Below are positions 55,471-64,000 of a stretch of 64,000 nt of DNA, in pieces. The notes under the pieces are model-generated. The model searched no databases, was not told the origin of the DNA, and was given only the letters and a program-made list of their open reading frames with translations. This stretch comes from Rhodoferax sp. AJA081-3 (GTDB taxonomy: Bacteria; Pseudomonadota; Gammaproteobacteria; Burkholderiales; Burkholderiaceae_C). The translations under genes were made by a program, and so were the position numbers. Position 1 is the first letter of the stretch; each line of letters begins with the position of its first letter. The DNA lies in the NCBI RefSeq assembly GCF_017798165.1, contig NZ_CP059068.1, forward strand, positions 4,898,001 through 4,962,000. The letters are read 5' to 3'.

Positions 55471-57254
55471 CTACCAAAACACATTCCCCCCACGCGGCCA
55501 AAAAAGACCACAGCGGCCCTATCGATTGGCGCCGCCTGGTGGAGTGGTTGTATGCCGATGGCGTGATTTCTGAAGAGCAGGCCAACAAGACCATTGCCCG
55601 CTGCGCCCAGGCCGAAAGCGCGCAGCACCCGCTGGTGCGCCTGACCGCCGTGTCCATGCGCCGCGCCTCGGACAACAAGTTGCTGGATATCGAGTTGCTC
55701 ACCCAGTGGCTGGCCGAGCGCACGGGCATGGAATACCTGCGCATAGACCCGCTCAAGGTGGATGTGAGCAAGGTGGCCGATGCCATGGGTGCGGTCTATG
55801 CCGAGCGTCACCGCATCCTGACCGTGGTGGTCAACGCGCACGAGATCACGGTAGCCACGTCCGAGCCTTTTGTCGTGGATTGGGTGGCCGAGGTGGAGCG
55901 GCAGTCGCGCCGTGGCGTGCGCCGTGTGTTGGCCAGCCCGCAGGAGATACACCGCTACACGGCCGAGTTTTATGCGCTGGCCAAGTCGGTCAAGGCCGCC
56001 AACAAGGCCGGTGTGAACAATGGCGCCAGTTTTGAGCAACTGGTGGAGTTGGGCAAGTCCAACAAACAACTCGATGCCAACGACCAGAGTGTGGTGCAGG
56101 TGGTGGACTGGTTGTGGCAATACGCCTTTGACCAGCGCGCCAGTGACATCCACCTGGAGCCACGGCGCGAGCAGGGTGTGATCCGTTTCCGGATTGACGG
56201 CGTGTTGCACCAGGTCTACCAAATGCCCATGGGCGTGCTCAATGCCATGACCGCCCGTATCAAGCTGCTGGGCCGTATGGATGTGATCGAAAAACGCCGC
56301 CCGCTGGACGGCCGTATCAAGACCCGCAACCCCAGTGGTGACGAGGTCGAAATGCGTATTTCGACGCTGCCGACCGCCTTTGGCGAGAAGATGGTGATGC
56401 GGATTTTTGACCCCGACAACACGGTCAAAGACCTGGAAGCCCTGGGCTTCTCCGCGCACGACGGCCCGCGTTGGGAGGGGCTGGTCAAGCGGCCCCACGG
56501 TATTATTCTGGTCACCGGCCCCACGGGTTCCGGCAAGACCACCACGCTGTATTCCACCCTCAAACGCGTAGCGACTGAAGAGGTCAATGTCAGCACGGTC
56601 GAAGACCCGATTGAAATGATCGAGGCAGCGTTCAACCAGACCCAGGTGCAGCCGCAGCTGGACTTTGGTTTTCCCCAAGGTCTACGTGCCCTGATGCGCC
56701 AGGACCCGGACATCATCATGGTGGGCGAAATCCGCGATCTGGAAACTGCTGAAATGGCGGTGCAGGCGGCGCTCACCGGTCACCTGGTGTTCTCAACCCT
56801 GCACACGAATGACGCGCCATCGGCTATCACCCGGCTGATGGAGCTGGGCATACCCCAGTACCTGATCAACGCCACGCTCCTGGGCGTGTTGGCCCAGCGC
56901 CTGGTGCGTACGCTATGCAAACACTGCAAGGTGCGCGACGAGGACGCCGGGCGCGAAGCCCTGGCCGAGATGATCAAGCCCTGGAACATCAACGGCGGTT
57001 ACAAACCCTACAAGCCCGTGGGTTGTGTGGATTGCCGCATGACCGGTTTTATGGGGCGTATGGGCCTGTATGAGCTGCTGGTGGTGTCGGATGCGTTCAA
57101 GGCCAAGGTCACGGCCGACCCCAGTATCGACATCCTGCGCAAACAGGCTATTGCCGATGGCATGCGCCCCCTGCGCCTGGCCGGTGCCTTACGGGTGGCC
57201 GAAGGACAGACCGTGATTGAAGAGGTGCTGATCTCTACACCGCCGCTGAGCTAA
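55467..57254 (+). CDS. GspE/PilB-family secretion ATPase, no T2SS neighbours
   Basis: A 595-residue type II secretion/type IV pilus assembly ATPase. An N-terminal GspE-N-like domain occupies residues 1-180. Then come DIHLEPRREQGVIRFRIDGV, Walker A VTGPTGSGKTTTLYSTL, the Asp box TVEDPIE, Walker B RQDPDIIMVGEIRD and the His box TGHLVFSTLHTNDA. A zinc site has CKHC and CVDC. These place it in the PulE/GspE group. No other T2SS or pilus gene is in the window, so it may serve a distant system. It is the last gene of the lolC-lolD-tatD-speE-like operon and meets the LysR stop. Confidence 0.92.
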   Translation: MTTKTHSPHAAKKDHSGPIDWRRLVEWLYADGVISEEQANKTIARCAQAESAQHPLVRLTAVSMRRASDNKLLDIELLTQWLAERTGMEYLRIDPLKVDVSKVADAMGAVYAERHRILTVVVNAHEITVATSEPFVVDWVAEVERQSRRGVRRVLASPQEIHRYTAEFYALAKSVKAANKAGVNNGASFEQLVELGKSNKQLDANDQSVVQVVDWLWQYAFDQRASDIHLEPRREQGVIRFRIDGVLHQVYQMPMGVLNAMTARIKLLGRMDVIEKRRPLDGRIKTRNPSGDEVEMRISTLPTAFGEKMVMRIFDPDNTVKDLEALGFSAHDGPRWEGLVKRPHGIILVTGPTGSGKTTTLYSTLKRVATEEVNVSTVEDPIEMIEAAFNQTQVQPQLDFGFPQGLRALMRQDPDIIMVGEIRDLETAEMAVQAALTGHLVFSTLHTNDAPSAITRLMELGIPQYLINATLLGVLAQRLVRTLCKHCKVRDEDAGREALAEMIKPWNINGGYKPYKPVGCVDCRMTGFMGRMGLYELLVVSDAFKAKVTADPSIDILRKQAIADGMRPLRLAGALRVAEGQTVIEEVLISTPPLS

Positions 57255-58168
57255 GCAGTGCCCTGACCGCGCTGGATCGCCTGGGTCAGCAGGTCGGGCA
57301 GCATGGCCAACATACGCTGTGCCTGGCGCCCCGGCGGCGTGGCGGTGGCGTGGTAGGCGTAGAGGGGTAGCATGGGTAAATCGTGCAGCTCCACGGCCAC
57401 CATGGTGCCGGGGTCCAGGTTGCTGGCGGTCAGAAAATCGATCACCGTCCATCCCAGTCCCAGCCGCACCAGTTCCAGGGCCAGGCGCGAGGTCTGCACC
57501 CGTATGCCCGAGGCCATGTTGACCCCCAACTGCTCACCCAGTTCGTCGATGACGGCCCGCATGGGGTCGTCGCCCAGCAGGCGTATCAACGGTGTTTTGG
57601 ACATGAAGGAAATAGGGTCTGCCCGTTTGACCCGCACGGCGCGCAGCCAGATGTCGCGCGTCACCACCAGGTGCAAGCGCCCGCTGACCAGCAGTGTGCT
57701 CTGCAGCTGCGGGTGCGGGTGGGGGTAATAGCCCAGGGCAAAGTCCACACTGCGGTCCAGCAACACATTCACCATCTGGTCCTGGTGCAGCGTGCGCACC
57801 TCCAGTTGCACATGGGGGTGGTGTGCGGCATGTTGGGCCAGCACGGTGGGCAAAAACTCGTGCGAAATCGAGGGTATCGCCGCCAGCCGCACCTGGCCCT
57901 GGTCCACGCCGCGCAGGTTGACCGAAATGCGGCGCAACTGCTCCAACTGCTGGTGGATGTTGGCCGACTCGGCAAACAGCACCTGGGCTTCGGGTGTGGG
58001 CAGCAACTGGCCTTTGTTGCGCGTGAACAGCGGGTAGCCCAGTTGTAGCTCGGTGTGGCCAATGGTCTTGCTCACCGCAGAGGGTGTGATGCAGATCAGG
58101 CGTGCAGCAGCACTCATATTGCCGGTTTGCATGACAGCCTGGAACACTTCGAGTTGGCGCAGATTCAT
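57251..58168 (-). CDS. LysR-family transcriptional regulator
   Basis: From MNLRQLEVFQAVMQTGNMSA, 305 residues. The N-terminal winged helix has AARLICITPSAVSKTIGHTE (recognition helix) and the C-terminal two-lobed effector domain starts at GQVRLAAIPSISHEFLPTVL. It overlaps the gspE stop by 4 bp and is divergent from the periplasmic asparaginase, with 159 bp between start codons. LysR proteins usually regulate the divergent gene, so asparagine, aspartate or ammonium-related control is a reasonable guess. The open frame extends far upstream over the asparaginase gene but that is a shadow. Confidence 0.9.
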   Translation of the reverse strand: MNLRQLEVFQAVMQTGNMSAAARLICITPSAVSKTIGHTELQLGYPLFTRNKGQLLPTPEAQVLFAESANIHQQLEQLRRISVNLRGVDQGQVRLAAIPSISHEFLPTVLAQHAAHHPHVQLEVRTLHQDQMVNVLLDRSVDFALGYYPHPHPQLQSTLLVSGRLHLVVTRDIWLRAVRVKRADPISFMSKTPLIRLLGDDPMRAVIDELGEQLGVNMASGIRVQTSRLALELVRLGLGWTVIDFLTASNLDPGTMVAVELHDLPMLPLYAYHATATPPGRQAQRMLAMLPDLLTQAIQRGQGTA

Positions 58169-58198
58169 GCGTGGGATTGTGCAACTCTGCGGCGCTAA

Positions 58199-59410
<1,212 letters not shown>

Positions 59411-59440
59411 AATGCTGGTTGCAAGATAGTTCTAAGCGAA

Positions 59441-59495
59441 ATTGGCCTCTAGCCCCCGTCGGTACTGCATATATTGCTATTATTTATATAGCAAT
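59441..59495. repeat. Family A dispersed hairpin, copy A11
   Basis: TGGCCTCTAGCCCCCGTCGG box then an 8-bp stem ATTGCTAT (59473-59480) and ATAGCAAT (59488-59495). It lies between convergent ansB and cyclase genes. Confidence 0.88.
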
Positions 59496-59502
59496 TGTGT
59501 GG

Positions 59503-60390
59503 TCAGCTGACCTCGAATGACACCAGCGGGGCCTTGTCGGCGTCTATCTTGCAGCCCAGGGACAGCTGCCCAAAGCCCACCAGAAAACACTCGGTGCGCC
59601 GCAGCGCCACGGCTTCGGCCTGGTTGCCAAAATACACCCAGGTGCCGAAGCTGGAGGCATCACTCAGCACAATCTGGCCGCCGCGGCTGCGTATGGTGGC
59701 GTGCACCCGGGAGACGCGGGGGTCCAGCACCGGCAGCGACGCATCGGTCGACCGGCCAATGGTGATGCCGGTGTTGGTGAGCTGAAAGACCTGGGTGCGC
59801 CCCTGCACGGTGAGCGCAAGCGACTGGTGGGCCGTGGGGGTGTACATGGACATGCCCATGGCCGTGGCATCCACATCGCGGCCACTTTGCCATTCCACCC
59901 GGTAAATATGGGATATCTGTGATTTGCCCCGCAGGTGCATAGGCCCCAGGCTGCGCAACATGGGGCGCTGGGCGGCTACCAGTTCGTCCCATACGTGTTG
60001 GGTGGTCAGTATCTGGTCGGCACCGGCCAGGTCGGCCAGGCGGGAGGCGCTGTTCACCGCATCACCAAAACAGTCACCATCGATCTCCACCAGCTCACCC
60101 GACTCCACGCCCATTTGCATCTGAATGGGCGCGGTGCCGCCCACGGGGATAACGGGATCGGTCTGGAAGCGTGACTGCAAGGTCACACAGGCGGTGACGG
60201 CACTGCCCGCATCGGGGAAAACGGCAAAGACGCCGTCACCCAGCAGCTTGACCACACGCCCCTGGTGTTGCTCGAACACCTTGCCCAGCAGCCCGGTGAG
60301 GCTGTTCATCAGCAGCGAGGCGTTGGCATCACCCATTTGCTCAAACAAGCCCGTGCTTCCAACGATATCGGCAAAGACAACGGTAGGCAT
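59503..60390 (-). CDS. Class III adenylate/guanylate cyclase fused to an FHA domain
   Basis: Starting at the ATG 60388-60390, 295 residues. The cyclase domain (1-165) has the metal Asp in FADIVGSTGLFEQM, the second Asp in VVKLLGDGVFAVFP, and the transition-state Asn and Arg in GDAVNSASRLADLAG, so it looks catalytically competent. The C-terminal part (about 190-295) is an FHA domain: ITIGRSTDASLPV (Gly-Arg-Ser), RVSRVHATI and SDASSFGTWV, which bind phosphothreonine. It is divergent from the Ser/Thr kinase at 60546, a likely partner. Substrate (ATP or GTP) cannot be fixed by sight alone. Confidence 0.92.
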   Translation of the reverse strand: MPTVVFADIVGSTGLFEQMGDANASLLMNSLTGLLGKVFEQHQGRVVKLLGDGVFAVFPDAGSAVTACVTLQSRFQTDPVIPVGGTAPIQMQMGVESGELVEIDGDCFGDAVNSASRLADLAGADQILTTQHVWDELVAAQRPMLRSLGPMHLRGKSQISHIYRVEWQSGRDVDATAMGMSMYTPTAHQSLALTVQGRTQVFQLTNTGITIGRSTDASLPVLDPRVSRVHATIRSRGGQIVLSDASSFGTWVYFGNQAEAVALRRTECFLVGFGQLSLGCKIDADKAPLVSFEVS

Positions 60391-60545
60391 CAATAGACTT
60401 TCGTCAGAGAAGTGCGGGAGTGGCGCGCCCGGCAGGCAACGGTTGGGGCATCCTATCCGATTTATCCGGGTGGTGTCATCGTCTGTCTGCTAGCATGGCT
60501 CACTGGTCCAGTTTTCCAAGGAATTCCCAGGTTTACGAACCCCCT

Positions 60546-62423
60546 ATGGCGGATATTGAAAAATTAGGCAGATACGACATCGTTCGCGTGCTGGGCAAGG
60601 GCGCGATGGGTGTTGTCTACGAAGGCCGCGACCCCAATCTGGACCGCCAGGTGGCGATCAAGACCATACGGGTGCAAAGCCTGTCTGCAGAAGCGGCCTC
60701 TGAGTACGAAGTGCGTTTCCGCACCGAGGCACGTTCTGCTGCGCGACTGCACCACCCCAATATCGTCAGTGTGTTTGATTCGGGCCAGGACGGCGACACC
60801 GCCTACCTGGTCATGGAGTTCATCCAGGGTGAAGACCTGAAACACCACCTGGAGAACGGCGCGCGCTTCTCCGTGCGATCCTCCATCGTGATGGTGCACG
60901 ACCTGTTGATGGCGTTGGACCACGCCCACCGGCAAAACGTGGTGCACCGGGATGTCAAACCCGCCAACATGCTGATCGAGCTCAGCGGCCGGGTCAAGCT
61001 GACCGACTTTGGCGTAGCCCGTATCCAGGAGCCCGATGAAACCCACCTGACCCAGGTGGGCGGTGCGGTTGGCACACCCAAATACATGTCGCCCGAGCAG
61101 GCCAAAGGGCTGCGGGGCGATTCGCGCTCGGACGTGTTTTCTGCCGGTGTGGTGCTCTATGAGCTGTTGACCGGCATATTGCCCTTCGATGGCGAGAACC
61201 AGTTTGTGGTGATCCACCAGATCGTGGGCCACGAGCCTACCAAGCCCAGCATGCTCAACCCGGACGTGCCCGCTGCCATGGACGAGGTCATGGCCCGCGC
61301 CATGGCCAAAAACCCGGATGAACGGTATGCCACGGCGCGTGAGTTTGGCCTGGCCTTGCGGGTGGTCGCACAACACATGGGCGCGTCGTCGGGCGACCAA
61401 AATGCCGATGTGGCCGCGGAGCTGGGCAAGATCATCGCCAACCGGGTGCCCGTGGCACCACCCGCGGCGCTGCGGGATGGCTCCAGCACGGGCATCTTTG
61501 GTCCCGGCCCGGATGTGTCCATGGTGACCACCGTCAACCATGAAGAAGAACTGGGCAATTGGAACAAGATCAAGGACTCCACCGTCAGCCAGAACTTTCT
61601 GGACTACCTGGCGCGGTATCCCGCCGGCATTTACGCCCGGCGTGCCCAGCAGCGCTTGGACCAGCTGGCACTGGACAATACATCCAGCCGTGCCAAAACC
61701 CTGCCGCAGTTTCGCCCGCAGGCGGATGAGCCCGATCTGGACTCGACCATGGGCCCCTTTGCCGCCACACAACCTGCTCCTGCTCCCGCCCGGGCTGAAG
61801 CGGCAGCAGTGGCCGCTGTGGTTAAACAGGGCTCCAAGGGCCCGCTGTGGGCGATTGCCGCCGCCATTTGTGTGCTTGTGGTGCTGATGGTGGTGTTGTG
61901 GCCCAAACTGCAGACAGGTGGGGAAACCCTGGTCACCGAGGCACCGCCGGTGGTCGCCGCCGCGCCCGGCGCATTGCCATCGCCCCCCATCATCGAAGAA
62001 AAAGAGTCCGATTCGGTGCCCGTGCAGTTGCCCAATACACAGGCTGCGGCGGCCTCCCGGCCCAGCGTGGGGGCGTCTGTGCCCGCGGCCAAACCATCCC
62101 GACCTGCTACGGCCGCATTGGCCAGTGCATCCGGTCCCGCCAAGGCCAATGCCGCTGCCCCGTCTACGCCACCTGCCGTGCAAGCGCCCGTGGCAGCCGC
62201 CCCAGTGGCACCGCGTGAGCCTGCGCCAACGCCTGCCGTGCAGGGCAACAACATCGGACCGTCTGCAGCCGGTCAGGTCTGTTCGGACAAGGTCTTTATC
62301 TTCCGTATTGCCTGTATTGCCGAGCAATGCAAAACAGACCGCTTCCGCCAGACCGGTGAATGTATTCGCTTCAGAGAGATGGAAAAAAAGCGCGAGGAAG
62401 GTGCCGCCATCCAGCAACGCTGA
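60546..62423 (+). CDS. Membrane Ser/Thr protein kinase with Cys-rich periplasmic tail
   Basis: The ATG at 60546 (MADIEKLGRYDIVRVLGKGA) starts exactly at the kinase domain; 625 residues. Kinase motifs are GKGAMGVVYEG, VAIKTI (Lys 39), HRDVKPANML, DFGVARI and PKYMSPEQAKG. A linker with a conserved helix (FLDYLARYPAGIYARRAQQR) follows, then one membrane helix (WAIAAAICVLVVLMVVLW, about 433-455). A Pro/Ala-rich stretch leads to a C-terminal motif with four Cys (C-x10-C-x4-C-x10-C, about 577-610), presumably periplasmic and disulfide-bonded. Divergent from the cyclase-FHA gene, with 155 bp between starts. It probably phosphorylates Thr targets read by that FHA domain. Confidence 0.93.
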   Translation: MADIEKLGRYDIVRVLGKGAMGVVYEGRDPNLDRQVAIKTIRVQSLSAEAASEYEVRFRTEARSAARLHHPNIVSVFDSGQDGDTAYLVMEFIQGEDLKHHLENGARFSVRSSIVMVHDLLMALDHAHRQNVVHRDVKPANMLIELSGRVKLTDFGVARIQEPDETHLTQVGGAVGTPKYMSPEQAKGLRGDSRSDVFSAGVVLYELLTGILPFDGENQFVVIHQIVGHEPTKPSMLNPDVPAAMDEVMARAMAKNPDERYATAREFGLALRVVAQHMGASSGDQNADVAAELGKIIANRVPVAPPAALRDGSSTGIFGPGPDVSMVTTVNHEEELGNWNKIKDSTVSQNFLDYLARYPAGIYARRAQQRLDQLALDNTSSRAKTLPQFRPQADEPDLDSTMGPFAATQPAPAPARAEAAAVAAVVKQGSKGPLWAIAAAICVLVVLMVVLWPKLQTGGETLVTEAPPVVAAAPGALPSPPIIEEKESDSVPVQLPNTQAAAASRPSVGASVPAAKPSRPATAALASASGPAKANAAAPSTPPAVQAPVAAAPVAPREPAPTPAVQGNNIGPSAAGQVCSDKVFIFRIACIAEQCKTDRFRQTGECIRFREMEKKREEGAAIQQR

Positions 62424-62534
62424 TGGGTGCACGGCGCCACAGCGGTCGGGCACCGGCATTCCAGGGCTTGCTTTGTGGCACACTGGTCCGCTAAAAAGCG
62501 CGACACGGTCGTAGAAAAACAGGAGAACGCTGTA

Positions 62535-63023
62535 GTGAATATCAAAAGCCAAAAAGACTTTTTCTCGGGCCTCATGTTTATGGGGGTCGGTGTCGCCTTT
62601 GCTTGGGGCGCCAGCGGCTACACCATCGGCAACGGTGCCCGCATGGGGCCGGGTTATTTTCCGCTGGTGTTGGGCATATTGCTGGCCTTTATGGGCAGCA
62701 TCATCACCTTCAAGGCGCTGGTGGTCGAAACCGTAGACGGCGACAAGATCGGCAGTTTTGCCTGGCGCCCGCTGATCTTCATCATCCTGGCCAACGTCGT
62801 GTTTGGCATCATGATTGGTGGCCTGCCACGTATTGGCTTACCGCCCATGGGCCTGATTGTCGGCATTTATGCACTGACTTTTATTGCCTGCCTGGCCGGT
62901 GATGGCTTCAAGCTCAGGGACGTGTTGATTCTGGCCACGGTTCTGGCCATCTTCAGTTACCTTGCCTTTATCAAGCTGCTCAATCTGCAGTTTCCCGTGT
63001 GGCCCGCCTTTGTTGGCGCCTGA
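62535..63023 (+). CDS. tctB: Tripartite tricarboxylate transporter, TctB small membrane subunit
   Basis: The GTG at 62535 has AGGAGAAC 5-14 nt upstream and gives 162 residues. The TctB pattern is present: DFFSGLMFMGVGVAFAWGAS, GPGYFPLVLGILLAFMGSII, and several hydrophobic segments (PLIFIILANVVFGIMIGGL, LIVGIYALTFIACLAG). This small four-helix subunit pairs with TctA and a periplasmic TctC-type protein to import carboxylates by a secondary, ion-coupled mechanism. TctA follows 16 bp later. No TctC gene is in the window; in many Comamonadaceae these are scattered. Confidence 0.9.
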   Translation: MNIKSQKDFFSGLMFMGVGVAFAWGASGYTIGNGARMGPGYFPLVLGILLAFMGSIITFKALVVETVDGDKIGSFAWRPLIFIILANVVFGIMIGGLPRIGLPPMGLIVGIYALTFIACLAGDGFKLRDVLILATVLAIFSYLAFIKLLNLQFPVWPAFVGA

Positions 63024-63039
63024 TTAGGACTGTCTATCC

Positions 63040-64000
63040 ATGGAATTGTTCAACAATCTGGCGCTGGGTTTTGGCGTGGCCTTCACGCCCGTCAACCTCA
63101 TGTATGCCTTCATCGGCTGTTTTTTGGGCACCGTCATTGGTGTGCTGCCCGGCATTGGGCCATTGGCGACCATTGCCATGCTGTTGCCGGCCACCTATGC
63201 GCTGCCACCCGTTTCCGCGCTGATCATGCTGGCCGGCATCTATTACGGCGCGCAATATGGTGGCTCTACCACCGCGGTTCTGGTCAACCTGCCGGGTGAA
63301 TCCTCGTCTGTAGTCACCACCATTGACGGCTACCAGATGGCGCGCAATGGGCGGGCCGGGCCGGCCTTGGCGGCGGCGGGTCTGGGCTCATTTTTTGCCG
63401 GTTGTGTGGGCACGCTCATTCTTGCGGCCTTTGCGACACCTTTGACCGAGCTGGCGTTCAAGTTTGGCCCGGCGGAGTATTTTGCGCTGATGATTCTGGG
63501 CCTGATCGGCGCGGTGGTACTGGCTTCGGGTTCCTTGCTCAAGGCCATTTCCATGATTGTGCTGGGATTGCTGATGGGCATGATTGGAACCGACGTGAAT
63601 TCGGGTGTGCCACGCTTCAGTTTTGACATCCCGGAGCTGACCGACGGCATTGGCTTTATCGTCATCGCCATGGGGGTGTTTGGCTACGGCGAAATCATCA
63701 GCAACCTGGGTAAACATGCCAGCGAGCGCGAGGTGTTCACCGCCAACGTGACCGGCTTGTGGCCCACCAAGGAAGACTTCAAAAACATGGTGCCCGCGGT
63801 GCTGCGCGGCACGGCGCTGGGCTCCTTGCTGGGCATCTTGCCCGGCGGTGGTGCGGTGATGGCAGCGTTTGCCGCCTACACCCTGGAGAAGAAAACCCCC
63901 CTGAAACCCGGCGAAGTGCCACTGGGCAAGGGCAATATCCGCGGTGTGGCCGGCCCCGAAGCGGCCAACAACGCGGGCGCGCAGACTTCGTTCATCCCGC
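63040..64000 (+). CDS. tctA: Tripartite tricarboxylate transporter, TctA large subunit (3' end outside window)
   Basis: The ATG at 63040 starts MELFNNLALGFGVAFTPVNL; about 320 residues are visible before the window ends. TctA signatures: GTVIGVLPGIGPLATIAMLL, IYYGAQYGGSTTAVLVNLPG, ARNGRAGPALAAAGLGSFFA and GILPGGGAVMAAFAAYTLEK, interspersed with membrane helices. The family moves tricarboxylates or related substrates together with TctB and a TctC binding protein. The substrate is unknown. Read in the same direction as tctB with 16 bp between them. Confidence 0.93.
   Translation, partial: MELFNNLALGFGVAFTPVNLMYAFIGCFLGTVIGVLPGIGPLATIAMLLPATYALPPVSALIMLAGIYYGAQYGGSTTAVLVNLPGESSSVVTTIDGYQMARNGRAGPALAAAGLGSFFAGCVGTLILAAFATPLTELAFKFGPAEYFALMILGLIGAVVLASGSLLKAISMIVLGLLMGMIGTDVNSGVPRFSFDIPELTDGIGFIVIAMGVFGYGEIISNLGKHASEREVFTANVTGLWPTKEDFKNMVPAVLRGTALGSLLGILPGGGAVMAAFAAYTLEKKTPLKPGEVPLGKGNIRGVAGPEAANNAGAQTSFIP

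Overview
The window looks like a chromosomal segment of a GC-rich betaproteobacterium, most likely a member of the Comamonadaceae (Rhodoferax/Polaromonas-like). This is inferred from protein style (paired DUF1631 proteins, a phosphoglycerate-mutase-like/RpfE-type gene joined to recJ, a single LolC/E-type permease beside lolD, TctA/TctB) and from short dispersed hairpins beginning GCCTCTAGCCCCCGT. I see no rRNA, tRNA, CRISPR array, prophage or intact insertion sequence. The first gene (rhlE, minus strand) and the last (tctA) run off the ends.

Layout. 1-8.3 kb: rhlE, then two DUF1631 paralogues on either side of the ribosome-associated ABC-F ATPase ettA. 8.4-12.1 kb: a flavin reductase, an exported MpaA-like peptidoglycan-peptide amidase, a Baeyer-Villiger-type monooxygenase and a GNAT acetyltransferase. 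12.2-23.8 kb: a long minus-strand amino-acid uptake block. In transcription order it reads ggt, gltIJKL, a chemoreceptor, aapJQMP and a small unknown ORF. 23.9-28.8 kb: a tight plus-strand operon of acyl-CoA ligase, voltage-gated K+ channel with a zinc ribbon, MetE-like methyltransferase and family VIII esterase. 28.9-31.1 kb: M20 peptidase and a divergent Crp/Fnr regulator.

31.2-40.8 kb is a defence island. It is a type I restriction-modification system (hsdM, hsdS ... hsdR) whose R gene is separated from M and S by about 3.5 kb of cargo: a DUF429 protein, an RloA-type ATPase with a truncated RloB, a RelE/ParE toxin-antitoxin pair and an orphan MNT nucleotidyltransferase. Tandem palindromes lie just before hsdR.

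40.9-49 kb: two oxidoreductases of the MDR and saccharopine-dehydrogenase-like types, an SDR, a 2OG-Fe(II) dioxygenase, a dual-receiver diguanylate cyclase, a thiolase and PPK2. 49.1-57.3 kb: the phosphoglycerate-mutase-like gene with recJ (minus), then a plus-strand operon lolC-lolD-tatD-spermidine-synthase-like-gspE. 57.3-59.4 kb: LysR regulator and divergent periplasmic asparaginase. 59.5-62.4 kb: an adenylate cyclase-FHA protein divergent from a membrane Ser/Thr kinase. 62.5-64 kb: tctB and the start of tctA.

Two families of dispersed hairpins run through the window. Family A has 11 recognisable copies. Seven are intergenic, mostly where convergent genes meet; the others lie inside reading frames. 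Family B has three long hairpins. Two of them share a nearly identical 27-nt loop while their perfectly or nearly perfectly paired arms are unrelated in sequence. Coordinates come from reading frames and hand counting, so short repeat boundaries may be off by a base or two.
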